Shown here in pieces: positions 43,948-53,207 of a stretch of 58,435 bases of DNA. The stretch spans positions 1-58,435 of the forward strand of contig JAKPDD010000029.1 of the NCBI GenBank assembly GCA_029552945.1. Direction: 5' to 3'. The notes beneath the pieces are model-generated. The model was not told the origin of the DNA and did no database searches. It saw only the letters and a program-made list of their open reading frames with translations. The translations under genes and the position numbers were made by a program. Every line of letters starts with the position of its first letter. The first letter of the stretch is position 1. The stretch is from Spirochaetota bacterium (GTDB lineage Bacteria > Spirochaetota > GWB1-36-13 > JAKPDD01).

Positions 43948-44823
43948 ATGAAAAAATTGGTTTTTATAATTTTTACTGCTGCTGCTATAGTTACCTCAGT
44001 TTCTTTCGCCTCTTCATTTAAACTTGATTCAGGGGAAACTTTTAATGGTATTCTTAAAGAATTAAATAAAACTTTTATTATAATATCTAATTCATATGGT
44101 GAATTCAGATTACCAAGAGAAAAGATAAAGAGTATGGATTTTTCAGGTGAAACAATCTCTTACGTTATTTATAATGCTGATGGTACTAAAATACAGGCTA
44201 ACCTTATCTCATTTGAAGATGGTTTTATTACTATAAATACAAGTGGTGGTATTATTAATATGGACTTTAATAGTATTGAAAATATATATAATTTAGATTA
44301 TAAAATTGCTAAAGATAAAGAGGAACTTGAAAAATTAAAAAATAGTTTTAATGAGTTAAAATTATTTTTTGGATATGGATTTATTACAGGTGATTTTAAA
44401 GATTATTACAAAAATAACTTTATTTTTGGTGCTTCATATTCAATGTTTGTTTACCCTTCTATAGCTAGATTGGGGATTGATATAAGATACCAGGCTGTTA
44501 AAGCTAAAGAGGTTGCAACTACTAAAATGACTAATTATACATTTACTCCTTTTTTAAAAATAGGATATTTCTTTTTCAGTAATGATTTTTTATCTAATTT
44601 ATATTTTTACATTAGAGTAGGATATGGTCAAAATTTGACTGTTTTGGCAGTTGATTCAAATGAGGATGTAGGTCTTGACTCAGAATATTTTGCAGGTTTT
44701 GGAGTAGACTATTATTTAGAAAAAATAATCTGTTTTATTGAAGGAGAATATTTTGTAATAAATGGAAAAGAAAAAAAGTTTAAAGAGATTAAAGTTTTAA
44801 GTGGATTTGGCTTAAGATTTTAA
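43948..44823 (+). CDS. Outer-membrane beta-barrel protein with N-terminal SH3-like repeats
   Basis: 291 residues. Signal peptide (KKLVFIIFTAAAIVTSVSFA). Residues about 25-115 hold two small beta repeats of the kind LDSGETFNGILKEL and ISNSYGEFRLPREKIKSMDF, then FEDGFITINTSGGIINMDF, followed by a short coiled coil (about 125-145). The C-terminal part is a barrel: LFFGYGFITGDF, FIFGASYSMFV, LGIDIRYQAV, FYIRVGYGQNL, AGFGVDYYL and terminal SGFGLRF with Phe. First gene of a run with the kelch lipoproteins and HD-GYP gene; ATG after AAGGAGAG. Confidence 0.75.
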   Translation: MKKLVFIIFTAAAIVTSVSFASSFKLDSGETFNGILKELNKTFIIISNSYGEFRLPREKIKSMDFSGETISYVIYNADGTKIQANLISFEDGFITINTSGGIINMDFNSIENIYNLDYKIAKDKEELEKLKNSFNELKLFFGYGFITGDFKDYYKNNFIFGASYSMFVYPSIARLGIDIRYQAVKAKEVATTKMTNYTFTPFLKIGYFFFSNDFLSNLYFYIRVGYGQNLTVLAVDSNEDVGLDSEYFAGFGVDYYLEKIICFIEGEYFVINGKEKKFKEIKVLSGFGLRF

Positions 44824-44834
44824 AAAAGGGGCTT

Positions 44835-45995
44835 ATGAAAAATAAATTTCTAATATTTATTTTTTTACTATTTTCATTTGTTCTTATGGATTGTTCAAAA
44901 AATAGTATTCTTAATGATGCTCTTTATTTTTCTCAGCCTATTGAGGAAGATGCAGCACCTACTATAACTAAGCCTGATAACTATGATTGGAAACTTGATG
45001 GTATCTGGGTAATTGGTGGTAGGAAAGATACAACAAATCTTATTAATACTATTGATGTTTATGATCCTTACGAGGATGAGTGGCATGAAAATGTAACTAC
45101 TTTGCCTATACCAACACCTGTCAGGAATGCTTTTATAACTTCATATTATGATTATGCTACAGGGCATTACAAAATATATATCATGGGTGGTATTAATTCA
45201 GGTGGTGCAGTTATAAATACAGTTCAAGAATATAATGTAACAACTGATACATGGACAACACTTCCTGCAGGTGATAATGTCCCAGCATCTGCTCCTAAGC
45301 AGGGTGGAGGGGTTGTTAAACTTAATTCAAATATATATATTTTTGGGGGTTCTACTGCAAATAGTGCTGCAAGCCCTGTTCAGACAGCTTTTATGTTTAT
45401 GCCTTATAATAGTAGCGGTTCAAGATGGAGTGCTAGTATGGGTAATATGATTGCAACAGCTTTATCTGACTTTGGATTTGTTATTTTAGATGGAGAGATT
45501 ATAGTAGGTGGGGGGAGGACCAATGCTGGAGCACCAACCAATCAACTCTCAGGGTTTTATCCTACTTCAAAACTTGCTATTGCTGCTACTAGTTTTAGTG
45601 TTCTTAAGGTTTCAAGATATGGACTTTCTGCTAGTGTTTACTATGATACTTCCATTGGTACAGCAAGAGTATTTTTTATAGGCGGTACAAATGTTACAAA
45701 TACTGGACAACCACCAGTAACTTTGGCTGTTACTTCTAAAGTTGATATATATGTGCCTTATTCTGAAAATGGTATAAGGGTTATGGTTGATGGGCCTAAT
45801 TTAAACCAAGCAAGAGCTTATCATTCTTCTGTTACTAAAGGGAATTATATATTTGTGTTTGGTGGGTTAATAAGTAGCAGTACCTTAACTAACAGTGTGG
45901 AAAGACTTAATGCTTCTTCTTCTAACCCGAGGTGGAGATTTGTAAAACCTATGCCTACTCCAAGATATGGTTTTTCTGCTATTACTTTAAGGTAA
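44835..45995 (+). CDS. Kelch-repeat lipoprotein A
   Basis: 386 residues. Leader FLIFIFLLFSFVLMDC gives a lipobox. Kelch blades: GIWVIGGRKDTTN, YDPYEDEWHENVTTLPIP, KIYIMGGINSGG, YNVTTDTWTTLPAG, IYIFGGSTANS, EIIVGGGRTNAG and IFVFGGLISSST, ending in KPMPTPRYGFSAITL. A six-bladed propeller is likely. Paralogue of the next gene, 12 bases downstream. Surface or periplasmic binding role inferred. Confidence 0.82.
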   Translation: MKNKFLIFIFLLFSFVLMDCSKNSILNDALYFSQPIEEDAAPTITKPDNYDWKLDGIWVIGGRKDTTNLINTIDVYDPYEDEWHENVTTLPIPTPVRNAFITSYYDYATGHYKIYIMGGINSGGAVINTVQEYNVTTDTWTTLPAGDNVPASAPKQGGGVVKLNSNIYIFGGSTANSAASPVQTAFMFMPYNSSGSRWSASMGNMIATALSDFGFVILDGEIIVGGGRTNAGAPTNQLSGFYPTSKLAIAATSFSVLKVSRYGLSASVYYDTSIGTARVFFIGGTNVTNTGQPPVTLAVTSKVDIYVPYSENGIRVMVDGPNLNQARAYHSSVTKGNYIFVFGGLISSSTLTNSVERLNASSSNPRWRFVKPMPTPRYGFSAITLR

Positions 45996-46007
45996 AAGGA
46001 GGTTTTT

Positions 46008-47120
46008 ATGAAAAGTAAAGGTATTTTTATACTTTTTTTTATGTTTCTTTTGATCTCGTGTAGCTACAATAAAGAAATATTAGATATAGCTCATGAGGCT
46101 TCTATTGGAAGTCAAGAGACAACAACTATACCGCTAGAAGTGAGGATGAGAGGAATATGGCTTGTAGGAGGTTCAAGTTCTGTTACAACTTTAACCCCTA
46201 TAAGTGAAGTGGATCTTTACGATCCTGTCGAAGATAAATGGTATGAAAATATAACTCAATTACCAATACCTGTGGTCTTTGCAGGTATTACTGCAACAAA
46301 TGGGAAAATATATGTAATTGGGGGAATGAAAAATTCAGATGAACTTGTAAGAAATGTTCAGATTTTTGATATAAAGACTCATAGCTGGAGTTATGGACCA
46401 GATTTTCCTGTTGCTGTTCAGGGATTGAAAGCTTTTGCTATAGGTTCTAATATTTATACTGTAGGCGGTAGTTTTACAAATGATTCAACAGGTGCAATAT
46501 CCAAGATAATGAAATTTAATAACCTATTTAATTTCTGGCTATCTCTTTATGATATAGGTGGTAATAATACATACTATCGTCTTGATGGTGGTGTAGCTGT
46601 ATTGGATGGTGTTATGTTTTATGGTGGTGGAAGGGACTTAAATGGGGCATATCAAAATACAAACTATCTACATTATGTATTAGATTACGTTTTAACTGCA
46701 ACCGGTACTGCTTTGACACAACAGAGGTTTGCTCTTGCTTCTGCAGCATATAGTTACCAAAACAAGTTTTATGTATTTTTTATAGGTGGTATTTATGCTA
46801 CTGGGATAACAAATCAACCTGCTATTTCTACTCTTGCTCAAAACACTGTTTATTATTATATTCCTGCTATTGGAGCTTCAGCTCAGTCTATAAATACAGG
46901 ACAAAGCTTAACTAAGCAAAGAGCTTATCATACTGCAGTGTGCTGGGGTCATAATATTTATGTTTTTGGTGGTATTTATAATACAACAGTGTGGGATGAC
47001 TTTGAGGTTTTGAAGGACTTAAATACTGCTTCAATCGCCTCAGCTCCGTGGGTATCCGCCGGTGTTATGCCAAGATCAAGGTTTGGTGGTGAGGCAGTAA
47101 CTTTATACAAGATAAATTAA
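46008..47120 (+). CDS. Kelch-repeat lipoprotein B
   Basis: 370 residues. Leader GIFILFFMFLLISC with lipobox LLISC. Blades: GIWLVGGSSSVT, YDPVEDKWYENITQLPIP, IYVIGGMKNS, FDIKTHSWSYGPDFP, IYTVGGSF, VMFYGGGRDLNG, IYVFGGIYNTT, end MPRSRFGGEAVTLY. Clearly related to kelch lipoprotein A, including VDLYDPVEDKWYENIT versus IDVYDPYEDEWHENVT. AAGGAGG before ATG. A recent tandem duplication is likely but the sequences have diverged. Confidence 0.82.
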   Translation: MKSKGIFILFFMFLLISCSYNKEILDIAHEASIGSQETTTIPLEVRMRGIWLVGGSSSVTTLTPISEVDLYDPVEDKWYENITQLPIPVVFAGITATNGKIYVIGGMKNSDELVRNVQIFDIKTHSWSYGPDFPVAVQGLKAFAIGSNIYTVGGSFTNDSTGAISKIMKFNNLFNFWLSLYDIGGNNTYYRLDGGVAVLDGVMFYGGGRDLNGAYQNTNYLHYVLDYVLTATGTALTQQRFALASAAYSYQNKFYVFFIGGIYATGITNQPAISTLAQNTVYYYIPAIGASAQSINTGQSLTKQRAYHTAVCWGHNIYVFGGIYNTTVWDDFEVLKDLNTASIASAPWVSAGVMPRSRFGGEAVTLYKIN

Positions 47121-47154
47121 AGTTTATTAAAATTTTAATAAAAGGAGAAAAAAT

Positions 47155-48990
47155 ATGTTTAAAAAATTACTTTTTGTATTTTTGATATTACCTTTTATTT
47201 TTTATGCAGGTCCTAAGGAAGATTCTAAAAAGTTATATGATGAAGGAGTTAAGCTATATAAAGATGGAAAGATAGATGAATCTATAAATATTTTAAGGGA
47301 ATCTATTAAACTTGATAATACTAATTTCTGGGCAAAAAAACAGCTGGCAGAAATACTGGCTCAAAAAGCTGAAGATATGTATAACAAAGGATATCAAAAG
47401 ACAGCGTATGAACTTTTTAAAGAGGGTTTCAGGTATTTTCCTAACCACCAGGGTATAGTTTATTGGATTAATAAACTTAAACCTATAGAGGCTAAGCTTG
47501 AGGATAAACCTATTAGTGAAACTAAACAGGAAGGAAAACAAGAGATATTAAAAGAGGAAGAAAAAAAAGATATTAAAAAAGAGGGGGAGTCTGAGTCAAA
47601 AGTAATAGAAGTGAAAAAAGAGGAAAAACAAATAGATTTACAAAAAGATCTTGATAAAATAGAACAGAGGTTTAATGAAAAACTTTTTAAAGTAATAGAA
47701 GCAATGTCTAGAAAAGAGAATAAACCAGTTATAATACCACAGGTTAGTACTCCTGTAATATCTAAAGATGAGATAAAAGAATCGATAAAGAGTGAGATAG
47801 ATGAGATAAAGAAAAAGATATCAAGTTCTGAAAGTAATTTAAATAATGAGACAAAATCTAAAATTAATGTTTTATCATATTTTTTAATTGCTGCTTTGGG
47901 TTTATTAGTTTTTTCTTTAATTATCACTTTAGTTGTTCTTTTAATTAAGAGAGATAGTAAAAGTAAAAAGGTAAGTCTTAAGTCTTTCAATCCTGCCAAT
48001 GCACATTATTTTCAGGAATTGACTAAACTGTATAAGATGGAAGAACTCTTGGAAAAGATAGAAAAAAAAGATATAACATGGGAAGGAATCCAAAAATATA
48101 TTTCTGAACTTGATAAAAAAATAAGGTTTGAAATACTCTATTTAATAGAAAATAAAATAACAAGGGATAATAACCCTATAAACAATTCTGTACTTGAAAC
48201 ACTTTCATGTCTTATGAGTGACCCAGATGAGTATTTACAAACAAGAGCAAAATATCTGATCAATCAAAGTTTACAGTTGACATATGCTAATAAATTAATT
48301 GAATCTCCAAAGTCTTTACCTTCTGATACTAATAGATTAATTGGTATTTCAGATAAAAGAGTTAAAGATAATAAAAAATCCTTTATTGATTCTGAATTAA
48401 TAGATCTTAGGATAGCTATGCCACTTGCAAAAATAATAGATAGAAAATTATTTAAGCAGTCACATAGTCAAAATGTTGGTAGAGGTGTATACTATGTTTC
48501 TCAGGAACTTGGTATTGATCAACAGGAACTTGAATTATATTATGTAGCAGGACTTTTGCATGACATAGGTTATTTTGATGTATTTTCTGAAGTTATAACT
48601 AAAAAAGGTAAATTAACACAGGAAGAATGTAATGTTGTAAAAAATCACCCCCAAAAAGGTGTTGAACTTCTTGATTTTGCTACTATACCATCGATTGTTT
48701 ATGAAGGTATTTTATATCATCATGAAAGGTTTGATGGTTCTGGTTATCCAAAAGGGCTTAAAGGTAAAGAGATACCTTTATCTGCAAGGATAATAGGTGT
48801 AGTTGATGCTTTTGAGGCTATGACATCTCCAAGACCTTATAGACCACCTATGGATGAAAATGAGGCTATAAGAAAAATTAGAGAAGGGATAGGTATATCT
48901 TTTGATCCTGAAGTTGTTGATGCGTTTGAGAAAGTTTATAATATGGGGCTTATTGAAAAAGAGAAAGAGGGAATATTGGTAGAGAAATAA
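47155..48990 (+). CDS. TPR-containing membrane HD-GYP c-di-GMP phosphodiesterase
   Basis: 611 residues. Signal sequence, periplasmic TPR-like helices (about 20-105), a charged linker, a coiled segment, a transmembrane helix about 240-264 (SYFLIAALGLLVFSLIITL) and a cytoplasmic part ending with an HD-GYP domain (about 425-605). Metal and catalytic motifs: GLLHDIGYFD (HD), VKNHPQKG, ILYHHERFDGSGYPKGLKG (GYP) and DAFEAMTSPRPYR. Should hydrolyse c-di-GMP. Periplasmic TPRs may let it sense envelope proteins such as the kelch lipoproteins encoded just before. AAAGGAG before ATG. Confidence 0.9.
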   Translation: MFKKLLFVFLILPFIFYAGPKEDSKKLYDEGVKLYKDGKIDESINILRESIKLDNTNFWAKKQLAEILAQKAEDMYNKGYQKTAYELFKEGFRYFPNHQGIVYWINKLKPIEAKLEDKPISETKQEGKQEILKEEEKKDIKKEGESESKVIEVKKEEKQIDLQKDLDKIEQRFNEKLFKVIEAMSRKENKPVIIPQVSTPVISKDEIKESIKSEIDEIKKKISSSESNLNNETKSKINVLSYFLIAALGLLVFSLIITLVVLLIKRDSKSKKVSLKSFNPANAHYFQELTKLYKMEELLEKIEKKDITWEGIQKYISELDKKIRFEILYLIENKITRDNNPINNSVLETLSCLMSDPDEYLQTRAKYLINQSLQLTYANKLIESPKSLPSDTNRLIGISDKRVKDNKKSFIDSELIDLRIAMPLAKIIDRKLFKQSHSQNVGRGVYYVSQELGIDQQELELYYVAGLLHDIGYFDVFSEVITKKGKLTQEECNVVKNHPQKGVELLDFATIPSIVYEGILYHHERFDGSGYPKGLKGKEIPLSARIIGVVDAFEAMTSPRPYRPPMDENEAIRKIREGIGISFDPEVVDAFEKVYNMGLIEKEKEGILVEK

Positions 48991-49007
48991 TAAATGGAGG
49001 AAAATTT

Positions 49008-49838
49008 ATGAGTTTACAGCAATATTCTAATGATATAAAGAATTTTTATCAGGAAATATCAAGTGAAAGAATTGATTATAATAGAATTAAAGGTATTACT
49101 ATTTCTATATTTGGTGCTGGAGAAAAGTCAGGTAAATCTATAATAGCTTCAAATCTTGCTTATGTACTGAGTAATAACCTTAAAGTTTTATATTTTTCTT
49201 CAAAAAAAGATGGTTATATAAATCCTTTAAAAACAATTAATTTTTCTGATGATATTTTTGGTTTTGTTGATACAAAATTTCAGAATATAAAATATTTATA
49301 CTTTTCACCAAAATCATCATTTTTATCATCTGAAAAAATGGAAAGTATGCTACTTAGATTACCTAATACAGTAAGTGAGAATTTTAATTTTTTTATTCAT
49401 ACTGTAAAAAATACTTTTGATTTTCCTGATAGATATATAATTCTGAATAATCATATAGATATAGTTGTGACTGAAATTAATTCTAATATGTTTTCTAATG
49501 TTTTCCAGATACTTGAAAATCTATCTTTTCTCCCAAGGGCACCTAAGGAAATTTTTATTTTGTTCAATAAATGTAATAGTCCATTCATGGCCTTTGAATA
49601 TTATCAGAAGTTAATTTCTCAAATGACTGAATTGAAAATTCCTGTTAAGATTTACTTTTTGGGTAATATACCTTTCGATGAGTTAAGATGTAGAATATCA
49701 GTTACATCCAATACTATTTTATCTGAGTATTTTTCTGATTCTCCTATTACGGGTAACTTTAAGTTTATTGCAAAGAGGATTATTAATTATTCATATAATC
49801 TAAAAAAGGGTGAATTTATGATATCTGTTAATAAATAG
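49008..49838 (+). CDS. Degenerate MinD/FlhG-like P-loop protein
   Basis: 276 residues. N-terminus ITISIFGAGEKSGKSIIASNLAYVLS is a deviant Walker A of the ParA/MinD type (KSGKS). The later switch motifs are not clear: no DxxxG after the second strand, and IDIVVTEINSNM stands where MinD has the TPE region. Position directly before flhA suggests a flagellar number/placement role like FlhG, but this is inference. ATG follows ATGGAGG. Starts 17 bases after the HD-GYP gene and ends in its own A/T terminator. Confidence 0.6.
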   Translation: MSLQQYSNDIKNFYQEISSERIDYNRIKGITISIFGAGEKSGKSIIASNLAYVLSNNLKVLYFSSKKDGYINPLKTINFSDDIFGFVDTKFQNIKYLYFSPKSSFLSSEKMESMLLRLPNTVSENFNFFIHTVKNTFDFPDRYIILNNHIDIVVTEINSNMFSNVFQILENLSFLPRAPKEIFILFNKCNSPFMAFEYYQKLISQMTELKIPVKIYFLGNIPFDELRCRISVTSNTILSEYFSDSPITGNFKFIAKRIINYSYNLKKGEFMISVNK

Positions 49839-49863
49839 ATTAGTTTTTACTATTATTTATTTT

Positions 49864-49890
49864 AAAATTTTATTTTTTAATAAAATTTTT
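49864..49890 (+). terminator. A/T-only palindromic terminator
   Basis: AAAATTTTATT (49864-49874) pairs over 11 bp with AATAAAATTTT (49879-49889), loop TTTT, followed by a short T-run. Placed 25 bases after the MinD-like gene. Confidence 0.5.
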
Positions 49891-50063
49891 TAGCAAAATT
49901 TTTGATTAAAATTTTTATAATAATTTATTTTTTTATCGTTTTTTTATTGTTTTTTTGATTCTTATAATCTAATCTATTAATTTTTTTTATATTAAAAAAA
50001 ATCTTTATCTTGTCTGAAAAAAATAAATTATTTAGTTTATAATAATATATTTTGGGAGGGGAA

Positions 50064-52157
50064 ATGAAGTCTGAAAAAGCATTAAAGATTTTTCGAAATA
50101 CAGACATCTTGATTGCAATAGCAGTAATTGCTACTGTTATAATGTTAATAATCCCTATGCCTACATTTCTTCTTGACTTTTTTATAGCATTAAATATAGC
50201 ATTTTCTCTTATCATATTACTTATTGTATTATATGTAAAAAGGGTTATAGAGTTCTCTATTTTCCCAACAATAATACTTTTTACAGCAATTTTTAGAATA
50301 GCTCTTAATGTAACATCAACAAGGCTTATATTACTTGAGGGTAAAAACTTTGATGGAAAGATAATTAAAGCATTCGGCGAATTTGTTGTTGGTGGCAACT
50401 ATGTTGTAGGTATATTGATATTTTTAATATTAATTGCTGTTCAGATAATTGTAGTAACAAAAGGTGCAACAAGAGTTTCGGAAGTTGCAGCAAGGTTTGC
50501 ACTTGATGCATTGCCTGGTAAGCAAATGGAGATAACTAATGAACTTTCAAGTGGTATTATTACTGAAGAGGAAGCTAAAAGAAAAAAGAAAGAGGTTCAA
50601 CTTGAGGCTGACTTTTATGGTGCTATGGATGGTGCATCTAAGTTTGTTCAAGGTGATGTCAGGGTAGGTATAATAATAACTCTTATAAATATTATTGGTG
50701 GGCTTGTTATTGGTATAGCTCAACAGGGAATGAGTTTATCTGATGCAGCTGGTACTTTTTTCAGGTTTACAGTCGGTGATGGACTTGTGTCTCAAATCCC
50801 TTCACTTATGGTTTCTGTTGCAACAGGTGTTATTGTTACAAGGTCTGCCACTGAAACAAGCTTTGGACATGAGTTTACAAAACAATTGTCCTTTAGTTAT
50901 AAACCATTATTTATTTCAGCAGGATTCCTATTTTTCTTATCATTTTTGCCTGGTTTTCCAACTATATCGTTATGGATGATATCAGGACTTTTTATTGCAC
51001 TTGGTATGTATATTAAGAATAATGGACCATTGGTTGAAGAAGAGGAGGCAAAAGAGACAGAAGATAAAGATACACAGAAAAAAGAAGAAAATGTATTTAA
51101 TCTTATAAATGTAGAACCTATGGAACTTGAGATTGGTTTTAATCTTGTTCCACTTGTTGATCCTTCTCAGGGTGGGGACCTGCTTGAAAGAATAAAACTT
51201 ATAAGAAGAACTATGGCCCTGGACCTTGGCCTTGTAGTCCCACCTATACGGATAAGAGACAATGCAAGATTGAATCCAAATGATTATTCTATAAAAATAA
51301 AAGGAATTGAGGTAGGTAAAGGAAGTGTAAGGATAAATAAGTATTTTGCTGTACCTCAATCACTTGATGTACCTGATATAGATGGCGAGGAGGGAATAGA
51401 CCCAGTTTTTAACTATAAGGCTAAGTGGATTACTGAAGATAAGAGATTAGAAGCTGAAAGAGATGGATATAGTGTTGTTGATTCAACAACAGTTGTTGCA
51501 ACACATTTAACAGAGGTTATAAGAAGGAACGGATATGAGTTATTGGGAAGACAGGAGGTTAAGAAAATACTTGATTCTATAAGAGATGAGTATTCATCTG
51601 TTGTTGATGAGGTATTAAAAAATGCATCATTAGGTGATATACAAAAGATACTTCAGAGTTTATTGAAAGAGGGTATATCTATAAGAAATATAGTGACAAT
51701 ACTTGAAACAATAGCAGATAATATAAAATACACAAAAAATCTTGATTTTATAACTGAAAAGGTTAGGGGAAAACTTGGTAAACAGATAATTCAATCAATA
51801 AAACAGGATGCTGATAAACTTTATATACTTACACTTGATCCTGAACTTGAGACAGCAATTTACAACTCTCTGCAGGAAACAGAATCAGGATATGTTTCAA
51901 ATTTATCTCCTTCAATAAGTCGTGAAGTAATAGAGGAAATTGCTTCTTATATGAAAAAATATTCATATACAATTAATCCGGTTATTTTAACAAGTGATAT
52001 AGTAAGATTAGTTGTCAGGTCTATAATTGAAAAAGATTTCCCTAGGATCCCGGTTATTTCTCATTCCGAGATTTCTTCGGTAAATGTTAATATTGAGCAC
52101 ATTGGTATAATAAAATCAAAGTCTTTAAAATCACAAGATGAGGAGTTAGGTATTTAG
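50064..52157 (+). CDS. flhA: Flagellar export apparatus protein FlhA
   Basis: 697 residues. N-terminal half has about eight membrane segments, with the FHIPEP signature RVSEVAARFALDALPGKQM and DGASKFVQGDVRVG; from about 330 a long cytoplasmic domain (FNLVPLVDPSQGGDLLERI, ATHLTEVIRRNGYELLGRQE, TLDPELETAI, ILTSDIVRLVVRSIIE). Gate of the flagellar type III export complex. I use ATG 50064 after GGGAGGGG, not the TTG four codons earlier which is part of the ribosome site. No flhB or flhF adjacent. Confidence 0.96.
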   Translation: MKSEKALKIFRNTDILIAIAVIATVIMLIIPMPTFLLDFFIALNIAFSLIILLIVLYVKRVIEFSIFPTIILFTAIFRIALNVTSTRLILLEGKNFDGKIIKAFGEFVVGGNYVVGILIFLILIAVQIIVVTKGATRVSEVAARFALDALPGKQMEITNELSSGIITEEEAKRKKKEVQLEADFYGAMDGASKFVQGDVRVGIIITLINIIGGLVIGIAQQGMSLSDAAGTFFRFTVGDGLVSQIPSLMVSVATGVIVTRSATETSFGHEFTKQLSFSYKPLFISAGFLFFLSFLPGFPTISLWMISGLFIALGMYIKNNGPLVEEEEAKETEDKDTQKKEENVFNLINVEPMELEIGFNLVPLVDPSQGGDLLERIKLIRRTMALDLGLVVPPIRIRDNARLNPNDYSIKIKGIEVGKGSVRINKYFAVPQSLDVPDIDGEEGIDPVFNYKAKWITEDKRLEAERDGYSVVDSTTVVATHLTEVIRRNGYELLGRQEVKKILDSIRDEYSSVVDEVLKNASLGDIQKILQSLLKEGISIRNIVTILETIADNIKYTKNLDFITEKVRGKLGKQIIQSIKQDADKLYILTLDPELETAIYNSLQETESGYVSNLSPSISREVIEEIASYMKKYSYTINPVILTSDIVRLVVRSIIEKDFPRIPVISHSEISSVNVNIEHIGIIKSKSLKSQDEELGI

Positions 52158-52215
52158 GTATTAAAAAAAATTGATATTATACGATAAATAAATTAATAAA
52201 ACAAGGGGTTTATTT

Positions 52216-52377
52216 ATGGCTATAGAAGAGATAGTAGTTGTTGCTTCAAAAATGTATGGAATTTCACGGTTTAAGAGTAAAGAGATAATCGATGATATAC
52301 TAAAGTCAAATAGGAACTTAAAAGACTGTGAAATACTTAAATTAATAGGCGACAGAGTATTGTTTTTAGGTGTATAG
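52216..52377 (+). CDS. Small 53-residue hypothetical protein after flhA
   Basis: ATG at 52216 preceded by AAGGGG and read to TAG at 52375. Sequence begins MAIEEIVVVASKMYGISRF and ends in KLIGDRVLFLGV; predicted mostly helical with two short hydrophobic ends, no signal. It lies 58 bases behind flhA on the same strand, so is probably in its transcript, and converges with the next gene after 13 bases. Unrecognised; good start site and clean frame argue for a real gene. Confidence 0.6.
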   Translation: MAIEEIVVVASKMYGISRFKSKEIIDDILKSNRNLKDCEILKLIGDRVLFLGV

Positions 52378-52390
52378 TGTTTGTTTAAGG

Positions 52391-53146
52391 TTAAATCTCT
52401 GAAAGAAAAGACTGAACATCATTTTTTAGATTGTTATTATAGACTATTAAAAAAGATTTTTCATGATTAATGTAAAAGTCAGCACCTGAGTTTTTGGCAA
52501 AAACCAGAGCAGCTGCTATATCCCATATATTATAGCCTAAAATCATGTAAATTCCGAGTCTTCCCAGACCTACATAACATATTTCAATTGCTGCACTACC
52601 CAGGTTTCTTGTAGCCTGAAACCCAGCTTTAAGTTTATTCCAGCTTTTTTTGATTTTATCCCATTCGTTTAGTTTTGTTCTTGATATTCCATATGATATT
52701 AAACTGTTTTCTTTTTTTATTTCTGGTGTAGTTATGTACTTTTTAGTTTTTTTATTGTAAAAAATTGCTTTGTTATTATAACTTAGAAATGTTTCACCTA
52801 ATACAGGATTGTGTACAATACCAGCATAATAATCGTTGTTTTTTAAAAGTCCAAGTGATATACAAAAAAAAGGTATACCAGTTATAAAATTATTGGTTCC
52901 GTCTATTGGGTCAAGTACCCATGTGTATTCAGAAGAGCCTTCGACTTTTTTTGATTCCTCACTTATAAATGAGTCATACTTAAATTTTTTTAATATTTTT
53001 TCTTTTATATATTCATTTACCAGAATATCATAATTTGTGTAAGCCTCATTCTTGTCTTTTCTTTTTATTACTATATTTTCCGTGTTTGAAATTTTTTTAC
53101 CTATCTTTAATACAATTTGTAAAGCTTTTTTTAATCTTTTTTCCAC
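52391..53146 (-). CDS. Inositol monophosphatase family protein
   Basis: 251 residues. Magnesium sites: FISEESKK (Glu), WVLDPIDGTNNFITGIPFF (motif A, DPIDGT) and YNIWDIAAALVFAKNSGADF (motif B with WD). The family includes inositol-1-phosphatase, SuhB and fructose-1,6-/PAP-type phosphatases; substrate not decided. Start is GTG at 53146 nine bases after AAGGA. The family's N-terminal helix is complete. Confidence 0.88.
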   Translation of the reverse strand: MEKRLKKALQIVLKIGKKISNTENIVIKRKDKNEAYTNYDILVNEYIKEKILKKFKYDSFISEESKKVEGSSEYTWVLDPIDGTNNFITGIPFFCISLGLLKNNDYYAGIVHNPVLGETFLSYNNKAIFYNKKTKKYITTPEIKKENSLISYGISRTKLNEWDKIKKSWNKLKAGFQATRNLGSAAIEICYVGLGRLGIYMILGYNIWDIAAALVFAKNSGADFYINHEKSFLIVYNNNLKNDVQSFLSEI

Positions 53147-53165
53147 TTTAAAATTTTCCTTAAAT

Positions 53166-53207
53166 TAAAAAAAATTTACCTTAAAATTTTTAAATAAAAT
53201 TTTAAGG
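53166..53207 (-). terminator. Terminator overlapping the stop codon of the small secreted protein gene
   Basis: CCTTAAAATTTT (53179-53190) pairs over 12 bp with AAAATTTTAAGG (53196-53207), 5-base loop. On the minus strand it includes the TAA at 53204-53202 and is followed by eight T. Separates this gene from the phosphatase gene. Confidence 0.65.

Noticed and set aside
47460-47999. 179-codon minus-strand frame
   Set aside because: Antisense of the charged linker of the HD-GYP protein, where lysine/glutamate codons leave the complement free of stops.
50052-50063. TTG start for flhA four codons upstream of the ATG
   Set aside because: The TTG lies within the GGGAGGGG ribosome site that serves the ATG at 50064; the same reasoning moved the starts of flgB, sufB, speD and the flippase-like gene.
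49925-50398. 157-codon minus-strand frame opposite the start of flhA
   Set aside because: Overlaps the conserved flhA N-terminus, has no good start site and ends in a poly-Lys/Asn tail from A/T spacer.
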